NCBI GenBank assembly: GCA_900550355.1
Contig: URRT01000126.1
Span: forward strand, 1-5,248
DNA: 5,248 nucleotides
Origin: an uncultured Collinsella sp.
GTDB lineage: Bacteria; Actinomycetota; Coriobacteriia; Coriobacteriales; Coriobacteriaceae
Reading direction: 5' to 3'
A program made the position numbers and the translations under genes. The notes under the pieces are model-generated. The model made no database searches and had not been told where the DNA came from. It worked only from the letters and a program-made list of their open reading frames with translations. Every line of letters starts with the position of its first letter. The first letter of the stretch is position 1. Shown here in pieces: positions 1-5,248 of this stretch.

Positions 1-187
1 GGCGGGACTTCTGCCATTCCTCGGGATAGCTCATGCGGATCTCGTCGAGGATGTTGAAGAACACGTCGGCGTCGATGACCTTGAACTGAGCGTTCTTGCC
101 GAAAGGCGGCTTGGCTTCCTCGATCAGCCCTTCGAGCTCATCGACCAAGCTGACGATCCTATCGCCAGGAAAATTCTCGCCCGGCAT
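1..187 (-). CDS. SepIVA/DivIVA-like coiled-coil protein, N-terminal 62 residues (partial, 3' end outside the window)
   Basis: The frame opens with ATG at 187-185 and stays open to the left edge, giving 62 residues. The visible part reads as two short amphipathic helices: about residues 12-25 (IVSLVDELEGLIEEA) and about 38-56 (VIDADVFFNILDEIRMSYP). The pattern DEL-x3-IEEA, then a valine-rich stretch, then DV-x4-LDEI-x4-P-x-E matches what I recall of the N-terminus of mycobacterial SepIVA (Rv2927c), a DivIVA-related coiled-coil protein tied to septation and envelope growth; relatives are often labelled 'ATP synthase subunit B/H-like'. Its position directly after coaD is also the actinobacterial one. 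The start is set by a strong AAAGGAGA five bases or so upstream. The coiled coil expected downstream is not in the window, so the family call is tentative; an unrelated small helical protein remains possible. No signal peptide or membrane segment is visible. Confidence 0.7.
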   Translation of the reverse strand, partial: MPGENFPGDRIVSLVDELEGLIEEAKPPFGKNAQFKVIDADVFFNILDEIRMSYPEEWQKSR

Positions 188-255
188 CCGGTCTCCTTTC
201 ATAGGTAACATATCATCGTGCTAGTTTACCACATGCCACCAGGCAATAAGAAACG
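188..255 (-). other. AT-richer intergenic leader between coaD and the SepIVA-like gene
   Basis: This 68-nt gap is the only real intergenic space in the window and is visibly richer in A/T than the coding DNA. On the minus strand it contains TTGCCT, TAAACT and TATGTT, but no pair with consensus -35/-10 hexamers at 16-18 nt spacing, so a promoter is possible but not shown. An imperfect inverted repeat (GGTAAC at 204-209 against GTTTACC at 224-230) and a 4-bp hairpin (TGCC/GGCA, 234-245) are present; neither is followed by a T-run, so no intrinsic terminator is visible. Read-through from coaD is the simpler reading. Confidence 0.4.
192..199 (-). promoter_or_regulatory. Strong Shine-Dalgarno for the SepIVA-like gene
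   Basis: On the minus strand AAAGGAGA is followed by CCGG and the ATG at 187-185, so GGAG sits 5 nt from the start codon. It is a near-ideal ribosome binding site and fixes the start of the partial gene. Unlike rsmD and coaD, this gene has its site in intergenic DNA, so it does not need coupling to coaD translation. Confidence 0.8.
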
Positions 256-753
256 TCACGAAAAGCGATGTTTGAGCGCTTCGACCACGTTGGGCGGGAC
301 AAACGTCGATACGTCACTACCGAGCGAGGCGATCTGGCGAACAACCGAGCTCGAGATATAGCCGTACTGCGGCGCGCTCATGACAAAGATGGACTCCAGC
401 TCGTTATCCAAGCGATAGTTGAGGTCGGCCTGCTGCAGCTCGTACTCAAAGTCGGTCATAGCGCGCAGGCCCTTAACCACGGCCCCCGCCCCCTGCTCAC
501 GAGCGAAGTCGACCAAGAGGCCGGTAAAGGGCAGGACCTCGACGCCGTCGATATCACCGAGGGCCTCGCGGGCCAGCGCCACGCGCTCATCGAGCGTAAA
601 CGTGGTGCCCACACCGTTTTTACTCTGCGACTCGGCAACAGCGACGATCACGCTGGGAAAGATGCGGCGGGCGCGGCGGATCACATCGATATGGCCAAAC
701 GTGATGGGATCGAAGGTGCCCGGGACGATCACGCGATTGATGGTGTCACTCAT
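256..753 (-). CDS. coaD: Phosphopantetheine adenylyltransferase (PPAT, CoaD)
   Basis: The product is 165 residues, the normal size for CoaD. This cytoplasmic enzyme joins 4'-phosphopantetheine and ATP to give dephospho-CoA and pyrophosphate, the penultimate step of coenzyme A synthesis. Visible signatures are PGTFDPITFGH at residues 11-21 with the nucleotidyltransferase T-x-G-H box (18-21), SKNG with Lys45 at the usual lysine position, VVKGLRAMTDFEYELQ at 92-107 (Arg97; Lys94 replaces the E. coli arginine, as in other actinobacteria), and the ATP-binding ISSSVVR at 133-139. All catalytic landmarks are intact. The frame stays open upstream to 1092, but that part overlaps rsmD and resembles no CoaD. 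I chose ATG at 753 because AGGA lies 8 nt upstream; a second ATG at 759 is only about 2 nt from it. The start overlaps the rsmD stop by 8 nt, which suggests translational coupling. Confidence 0.97.
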   Translation of the reverse strand: MSDTINRVIVPGTFDPITFGHIDVIRRARRIFPSVIVAVAESQSKNGVGTTFTLDERVALAREALGDIDGVEVLPFTGLLVDFAREQGAGAVVKGLRAMTDFEYELQQADLNYRLDNELESIFVMSAPQYGYISSSVVRQIASLGSDVSTFVPPNVVEALKHRFS

Positions 754-1402
754 GAGCATCTTCCTGAAACGTCGTGGCATCGTTGTTGTCAGCATCGGTG
801 CCAGCGCTATCACCCTCACCATCGTCATCGCCGACCCAACGAAGCAGGTCGACCGAGGTAATGCCGTAGCGCTTCTCACGTACAGTCTCAAAGTCTGCCG
901 GATGCGCGCCCGCATCGGCGGCGGCATGCTCAAACAGGGCATAAGCGCCAGGTGCAAGCAGACCCTGCTGAGCCAGGTTCTGCAGCAGTTCCTCGACCGG
1001 CTCGGCACCAAAAACATAGGGCGGGTCGAGCAGAACCAGATCAAAGGGGCCGCCCGGCACGCGGCCGCGCGAGGCGCTCGCCAGCACGTCACCCGTCACC
1101 ACACGCCAGCGCGCACGGTCACGGCAGAGCGACTCGATATTCTTGGTAATGAGCCGAGCGGCGTTGCGATCGATCTCAAAAGTCGTGAGCGAGCAGGTCC
1201 CACGAGAGAGCATCTCGATTCCCAGAGCGCCGGAGCCGCCAAAGGCGTCCAGCACACGAACCTCGTCCAAATCGAAATCGAATGCCGACATGACCATAGA
1301 TGCGCACGCCTCGCGCACGCGATCAGTCGTGGGGCGGGTGACATCGCGACCACGAGGCTCCTCGATCTTACGACCGCGCCATTCGCCGCCGATGATTCTC
1401 AT
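746..1402 (-). CDS. rsmD: 16S rRNA (guanine(966)-N(2))-methyltransferase RsmD
   Basis: The 218-residue product is a class I SAM-dependent methyltransferase expected to methylate N2 of G966 in 16S rRNA during 30S assembly. The N-terminus carries the family signature RIIGGEWRGRKI (2-13) and RPTTDRVREA (23-32). SAM motif I is VLDAFGGSGALGIEMLSRG (50-68), with Gly55 in place of the usual alanine. An acidic residue for the SAM ribose is at Glu76 (FEID). The catalytic motif IV is DPPY at 126-129. After YGITSVDLLRW (179-189) the fold should be complete; residues 191-218 form an extra acidic, low-complexity tail that E. coli RsmD (about 198 residues) does not have. The ATG overlaps the recG stop (ATGA, 1399-1402) and has a perfect AAGGAGGT upstream, so the start is secure. 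The gene sits between recG and coaD, as in many Gram-positives. Confidence 0.95.
   Translation of the reverse strand: MRIIGGEWRGRKIEEPRGRDVTRPTTDRVREACASMVMSAFDFDLDEVRVLDAFGGSGALGIEMLSRGTCSLTTFEIDRNAARLITKNIESLCRDRARWRVVTGDVLASASRGRVPGGPFDLVLLDPPYVFGAEPVEELLQNLAQQGLLAPGAYALFEHAAADAGAHPADFETVREKRYGITSVDLLRWVGDDDGEGDSAGTDADNNDATTFQEDAHE
760..765 (-). promoter_or_regulatory. Shine-Dalgarno of coaD inside the end of rsmD
   Basis: AGGAAG on the minus strand lies within the last codons of rsmD. AGGA is 8 nt from ATG at 753 but only about 2 nt from the alternative ATG at 759 (which would add Met-Leu). The spacing decides in favour of 753. Because terminating rsmD ribosomes pass over this site, coaD translation may depend in part on rsmD translation. 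Confidence 0.65.
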
Positions 1403-3576
1403 CCTCCGCTGACCTCCTTAAAGATATGTCGATAACGCATGGCGACCGCGTCGCGCAGGGGGCGCGTCGCCACTGAGTCAAGGGTGCAAGCATACCGCAA
1501 GAGCTCGACCGCGTCCAAATGGGCCCACTCGATTAGCTCCTCGTCAGCGTCCAGGTCCACAAAGCGCAGGGTTACGCCGCCATGTTGACGGTAGCCCATG
1601 ATCTCGCCCTCGTGGCGCAGACGCAGGTCCATCTGGGCGAGCGTAAAGCCGTCCGAGGTCTTTTCGAGCGACTGGAGACGGTCTTGTGCCGCCGATGCGC
1701 CGCCGTTGCCCTTGGAGTGCGTCATGACCAGGCACGTGCCCGACACACTGCCACGGCCCACGCGGCCGCGCAGCTGGTGCAGGGCAGCCAATCCAAAGCG
1801 CTCGCCGTTCTCGATGACCATGACGGTGGCGTTAGGCACGTCGACGCCCACCTCGACCACCGTAGTCGAGACGAGCACGTCAATCTCGCCACGCTTGAAG
1901 GCATCGATAACCTGGTCCTTCTCCCCCGCCGGCATGCGGCCGTGAAGGCGCTCGACGGTAAGCCCCGGCAACGCAAGACGCAGTCGGTCGAGCTCGGTTG
2001 CCGTATCGTGCAGCGGCACGGGGACGGTTACGCGGCCCTCGTCGTCGCGAGCAATACCGGGCACGTCTTCCAGCTCATCGGCCGAGTCACTCGGCTCCAC
2101 GAGCGGACAAATCACGTAGGCCTGCTGACCCTTTTCATGCGCCTCGCGGATGGCGCCATAGGCGAGGTCACGGCTCGACTCGGTGAGCACGCGTGTCGTC
2201 ACGCCAGCACCAGGGACGGGCCGATGGCGAATGATGCTCGTGTCCAGATCGCCGTAGACCGAAAGCGCCAGCGTACGCGGGATGGGCGTCGCCGTCATAA
2301 CGAGCAGATCGGCACCCGGCCCCTTCGCGCGCAGGGCGTTGCGTTGGCCCACACCAAACCGGTGCTGTTCATCGATGACCACGAGCGACAGATGCTTGAA
2401 CGCAACGTTATCCGAAAGAACCGCGTGGGTGCCAAAGAGCACGTCAAGCTCGCCCGATTCCAGCTGTGCATGGATGCGCTCGCGCTCTGCGGCCGGCGTG
2501 GCACCCGTCAGAAGTTCCCAGGACATGCCGGCCTGCGAGAGCAGAGGGCCGGTCTTATCGGCATATTGGCGCGCCAGCACGCCCGTGGGCGCCATAACGC
2601 AGGCCTGCGTGCCGCTATCGGCAGCCACAGCCAGCGCGCAGGCGGCAACGGCGGTCTTACCGGTACCGACATCGCCCAGCAGCAGACGGTTCATCACGCG
2701 CCCGCCATCGCACATGTCATGCAGGATGTCTTGGAATGCGGCCTCCTGCTCGTCGCTCAGCGAAAACGGAAGGGCCTGTTTAAGCGCGCCCAGATGCTCG
2801 CCCGCAGTGTGGGCATAGGGCACCACATCGACCAGGCCGCCGTCGTTGCGCAGACGCAGCGCCAGCTGCAGGTAGAGGCACTCCTCGTAGGCAAGACGCC
2901 GGCGTGCGATGTCGCGCTCAGCCATGCTCGAGGGAAAGTGGATCGAACGCAACGCGCGGGCATTGCTCATGAGCTTCCGCTTTGCGCGCAACGGCGCGGG
3001 AATCGGATCGAACGGATTGCCGACGACCTCGAGCGCGCCGCTTACGATGCGGCGCATCCACGCCTGGCTCACGCCATCACTCACGTAATGGACCGGCAGG
3101 ATGGTGCCTGCGGCACGCCCGTCCTCGAGCTTTTCAAAGTGCGGCGAGGCCATCTGCTTAAAGCCGTAGGCAAACTCGACCTTGCCCATCACGGCCAGGC
3201 GGTCGCCCTGCTTAAGCTGCTGGGCAATCCAGGGCTGACGGAAAAAGGCGACCTGCAGCACGCCCGTCTCGTCAACAAGCGAGACCTCGGTCACCTGCAT
3301 GCGCGGACGCGGCTGCTTTTGGACGATACGGTCGACCGTGGCGATGATGGTGCACACGGTACCGATGGGCGCCATCTCGATAGACCAAGAACGGGTAAAG
3401 TCGAGGTATCGATGAGGGATATGGAGAAGGAGGTCCCCCACCGTCCGAATTCCCAGACGGCGAAGGGCCTCCTCACGTTTACCCGAAACATATTTGAGTC
3501 GCGCGATATCCTCGTCGAGCGCATTGCTCTGGGCAAAGCGCTCCGAGACGCGCGGCACGGAGCACAGCTCGGACAT
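1399..3576 (-). CDS. recG: ATP-dependent DNA helicase RecG
   Basis: The 725-residue product is a superfamily 2 helicase that regresses stalled replication forks and migrates branched DNA such as Holliday junctions. In order: an N-terminal helical element (about 20-60, LDEDIARLKYVSGKREEALRR); an OB-fold wedge domain (about 70-150); a Q-motif-like LPFSLSDEQ (269-277); Walker A GDVGTGKT (301-308); DEQH box in IDEQHRFGVGQR (401-412); TATPIPRT (428-435); VEVGVDVPNA (574-583); QLRGRVGR (601-608); and the C-terminal translocation (TRG) region DGFTLAQMDLRLR...GYRQHGG (642-667). All helicase motifs are intact. Against E. coli RecG there is an extra segment of about 20 residues near 500-522. ATG at 3576 has only a weak AGG 9 nt upstream, overlapping the fakA stop; the poorly conserved first 19 residues leave the exact start slightly uncertain. 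It lies 10 nt after fakA and overlaps rsmD by 4 nt. Confidence 0.96.
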   Translation of the reverse strand: MSELCSVPRVSERFAQSNALDEDIARLKYVSGKREEALRRLGIRTVGDLLLHIPHRYLDFTRSWSIEMAPIGTVCTIIATVDRIVQKQPRPRMQVTEVSLVDETGVLQVAFFRQPWIAQQLKQGDRLAVMGKVEFAYGFKQMASPHFEKLEDGRAAGTILPVHYVSDGVSQAWMRRIVSGALEVVGNPFDPIPAPLRAKRKLMSNARALRSIHFPSSMAERDIARRRLAYEECLYLQLALRLRNDGGLVDVVPYAHTAGEHLGALKQALPFSLSDEQEAAFQDILHDMCDGGRVMNRLLLGDVGTGKTAVAACALAVAADSGTQACVMAPTGVLARQYADKTGPLLSQAGMSWELLTGATPAAERERIHAQLESGELDVLFGTHAVLSDNVAFKHLSLVVIDEQHRFGVGQRNALRAKGPGADLLVMTATPIPRTLALSVYGDLDTSIIRHRPVPGAGVTTRVLTESSRDLAYGAIREAHEKGQQAYVICPLVEPSDSADELEDVPGIARDDEGRVTVPVPLHDTATELDRLRLALPGLTVERLHGRMPAGEKDQVIDAFKRGEIDVLVSTTVVEVGVDVPNATVMVIENGERFGLAALHQLRGRVGRGSVSGTCLVMTHSKGNGGASAAQDRLQSLEKTSDGFTLAQMDLRLRHEGEIMGYRQHGGVTLRFVDLDADEELIEWAHLDAVELLRYACTLDSVATRPLRDAVAMRYRHIFKEVSGG
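1412..1419 (-). promoter_or_regulatory. Perfect Shine-Dalgarno of rsmD embedded in recG
   Basis: AAGGAGGT, fully complementary to the usual 16S rRNA 3' end, lies 9 nt upstream of the rsmD ATG. It is formed by the recG codons for Lys720-Glu721-Val722 near the RecG C-terminus. Together with the ATGA overlap it points to efficient reinitiation from recG to rsmD. Confidence 0.85.
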
Positions 3577-3586
3577 GGGCAGTTGC

Positions 3587-5248
3587 CTACTCGATCGAGA
3601 AGATCACGGGATAGAGCGGCTGCTCGCCACGATGGGCGTCAATCTCCAGATCGGGCTGAGCCTCCTCGATAGCGTCGACGATCTCCTGGAAGGCCTCATC
3701 GGACAGCTCCTCGCCGGCCAGAATCGTCAGCGCGTCGCCCTCCTCTTCCTCCTGCATGCGGTTGATGCAGTCGAGCGTGACCTGCTTCACGTCGGAACCG
3801 ACCACGCCGATGGAGCCGGCGATGATACCCATGACGTCACCGGAGTGAATCGGAGAACCGTCAGAGGCACTGGAGTCGCGCACGGCGCGGGTGACCTCGC
3901 CATCGCGGACCTCGCTGATGGCGTCGACCATGGCGGCGACGGCATCCTCGAGCTCGGAATCGGGCAGGACCGCGAACAGCGCGGAGAAGGCCTGCGGGAC
4001 GGTCTTGGTGGGAACGACGGCGACCTTCTTGTCGGTGCAGGCTGAAGCAGCAGCCTCAGCGGCCATGCGGATGTTGCCGTTGTTGGGCAGGATGATGACC
4101 GAGGTCGCGTTGACCTGGTCCACCGCGCCCAGCAGGTCGGCGGTCGAGGGATTCATAGTCTGGCCACCCGACACGATCACGTCGACGCCGAGGGACTTGA
4201 GGATGTCAGCCTCGCCGGAACCGGCGGCAACGGCGACAAAGCCCAGCGCCTTGGCGGGCTCGGCGGCCTTTTCCTGATCCTCGTGGATCTTGGCGGTACG
4301 GTCGTGGGCCTCCATCTCCATGTTGTGGATAAAGACCTCATAGATCTGACCGAGCTGAAGCATGTGCTCGAGCACCAGGTTGGGGGTGTTGGAGTGCACG
4401 TGGATCTTGTAGTCGGGATAGGCACCCACGAGCAACTCGCAGTCGCCCATGGAGCCCAGGAACTTAAGGCACTCGTCCTCGTCAAACGGGGCATCGGCCT
4501 TAAAGAGGAACTCGTTGCAGTAGCGGAACTCCGAGCCCTCCCAGTCATCGTTGGCCTCGATCTCAACGCGACCGAGGGCCGCATCGCGGGCAGAGCCGGC
4601 AGAATCAAACGTGGCGGAGAAATCCTCGACAACGGTGCTACGGCCGAGCGCAGCGGCAACAAAGTTCTCCAGGAAGATGGCAAAGCCAAAGGCGCCGGAG
4701 TCGACCACGCCGTTCTCCTTCAGAACCGGCAGCAGGTCGGGCGTGCGGGCGACAGACTGATAGGCCTCGACAACGATGGCATCGAGCGCGTCCTCGGCCG
4801 AGAACTTCTTCTTTTCGCACTCGTCGGCCTTGGTCGAGACATCGCGCAGCACCGTGAGGATCGTGCCCTCGATGGGCTTGCGGACGGCCTGGAAGGCGAC
4901 CTTGACGGCACGACGGAACGCATAGGCGATGTTGGCGGACGTGATGGGCTCATCGGCAGAGACGAGACCCTCGGCCACACCGCGCAGGATCTGCGAGGTG
5001 ATGACACCGGAGTTGCCGCGGGCACCCATCAGGGAGCCGTGAGTGATGGCGCCGGCGATGGCCTCCATGTCGGCATCGGCGGGAAGGGCGGAGAGCTCCT
5101 TGGTCACCGATGCGAGCGTGAGCGACATGTTGGTGCCGGTATCGCCGTCGGGTACGGGGAAGACGTTGAGCTTGTTGATCTCCTCGGCCTTGTCGGAAAC
5201 GGCAGCCGCAGCGGCTGGGAAAAAAGGGGGAAACGGCTTCCAGGGCGC
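3587..5248 (-). CDS. fakA: Fatty acid kinase FakA (DAK2-domain, YloV family), 5' end outside the window
   Basis: The frame is open from the right edge to TAG at 3587-3589: 553 visible residues, close to the S. aureus FakA length. FakA phosphorylates fatty acids presented by FakB, giving acyl-phosphates for phospholipid synthesis by PlsX/PlsY. Numbering from the edge, the DAK2 ATP/Mg domain shows NVFPVPDGDTGTNM (28-41; metal-binding Asp34 and Asp36), MGARGNSGVITSQ (74-86), RKPIEGTILTV (123-133) and VVDSGAFGF (181-189). The middle domain keeps the likely zinc ligands: Cys244 (YCNEF) and His283/His285 (IHVHSN). The C-terminal part has VSGGQTMNPSTADL (359-372), ILPNN, VVPTKTVPQAFSALF and AVRD, all close to FakA. 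Met at 5128 lies inside the DGDTGTNM motif and is not the start. The first 12 or so visible residues look unlike the family and may reflect a frameshift (see findings). No fakB is in view, so substrate is inferred from family. Confidence 0.93.
   Translation of the reverse strand, partial: APWKPFPPFFPAAAAAVSDKAEEINKLNVFPVPDGDTGTNMSLTLASVTKELSALPADADMEAIAGAITHGSLMGARGNSGVITSQILRGVAEGLVSADEPITSANIAYAFRRAVKVAFQAVRKPIEGTILTVLRDVSTKADECEKKKFSAEDALDAIVVEAYQSVARTPDLLPVLKENGVVDSGAFGFAIFLENFVAAALGRSTVVEDFSATFDSAGSARDAALGRVEIEANDDWEGSEFRYCNEFLFKADAPFDEDECLKFLGSMGDCELLVGAYPDYKIHVHSNTPNLVLEHMLQLGQIYEVFIHNMEMEAHDRTAKIHEDQEKAAEPAKALGFVAVAAGSGEADILKSLGVDVIVSGGQTMNPSTADLLGAVDQVNATSVIILPNNGNIRMAAEAAASACTDKKVAVVPTKTVPQAFSALFAVLPDSELEDAVAAMVDAISEVRDGEVTRAVRDSSASDGSPIHSGDVMGIIAGSIGVVGSDVKQVTLDCINRMQEEEEGDALTILAGEELSDEAFQEIVDAIEEAQPDLEIDAHRGEQPLYPVIFSIE

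Noticed and set aside
231..255. Intrinsic terminator after coaD
   Set aside because: The only hairpin seen (TGCC-ACCA-GGCA at 234-245) has a 4-bp stem and no T-run on the transcribed side.
754..1092. A 113-residue N-terminal extension of CoaD
   Set aside because: The frame is open, but this part lies wholly inside rsmD, has shadow-like composition (Arg, Cys, Pro, Met), and CoaD proteins begin a few residues before PGTFDP. The ribosome binding site supports ATG at 753.
419..1435. A plus-strand open frame of 338 codons opposite coaD and rsmD
   Set aside because: It crosses two well-supported genes on the other strand, has an Arg/Ser/Thr-biased composition typical of shadow frames, and shows no recognisable motif.
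3590..3599. 10-nt palindrome CTCGATCGAG at the end of fakA
   Set aside because: It falls within the Ile-Glu codons before the stop. A single short palindrome of common codons is expected by chance and has no partner site nearby.
1582..3672. A plus-strand open frame of 696 codons lying opposite almost all of recG
   Set aside because: It mirrors a recG with complete helicase motifs. Its product is rich in Arg, His and Ala without any domain I recognise, and such long antisense frames are common opposite high-GC genes. No ribosome binding site or promoter supports it.
5126..5128. Met at 5128 as the start of the DAK2 protein
   Set aside because: It is the Met of the conserved DGDTGTNM motif. 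The same frame continues upstream through NVFPVPDGDTGTN to the window edge, so the gene begins outside the window.
1..5248. A novel defence, mobile or biosynthetic system
   Set aside because: Every stretch is accounted for by known housekeeping families with intact motifs and consistent composition. There are no repeats, integrase or transposase signatures, or unexplained genes.

Overview
The window holds one continuous block of five genes, all on the minus strand. Read in the direction of transcription (right to left) they are: a nearly complete fatty acid kinase fakA (runs off the right edge), recG (DNA branch-migration helicase), rsmD (16S rRNA m2G966 methyltransferase), coaD (phosphopantetheine adenylyltransferase) and the first 62 codons of a SepIVA/DivIVA-like coiled-coil protein (runs off the left edge). 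No RNA gene, mobile element, CRISPR array or phage gene is visible, and no stretch over 300 bases lacks a gene.

The organism looks like a high-GC Gram-positive (roughly 60% GC by eye), most probably a member of the Coriobacteriia, perhaps Collinsella-like. This is inferred from base composition, from the fakA-recG pairing shared with Firmicutes combined with the actinobacterial order recG-rsmD-coaD-SepIVA-like, and from the character of the proteins (for example the actinobacterial form VVKGLR in CoaD). Species cannot be settled by eye.

Layout: fakA and recG are 10 nt apart; recG and rsmD share an ATGA overlap; rsmD and coaD overlap by 8 nt. The Shine-Dalgarno sequences of rsmD and coaD lie inside the last codons of the preceding gene, so these genes are very probably co-transcribed and partly translationally coupled. 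After coaD comes a 68-nt AT-richer gap and then the SepIVA-like gene, which has its own strong ribosome binding site.

The proteins do not form one pathway. FakA (acyl-phosphate supply for membrane lipids) and CoaD (coenzyme A) both touch lipid metabolism; RecG handles stalled forks; RsmD modifies the ribosome; the SepIVA-like protein probably acts in envelope growth or division. It is a conserved housekeeping cluster rather than an accessory system. The points most worth checking are a possible reading-frame disturbance in a homopurine tract at the extreme right edge (5' end of fakA), lineage-specific additions in RecG and RsmD, and the identity of the SepIVA-like gene. I found no evidence for an undescribed system.
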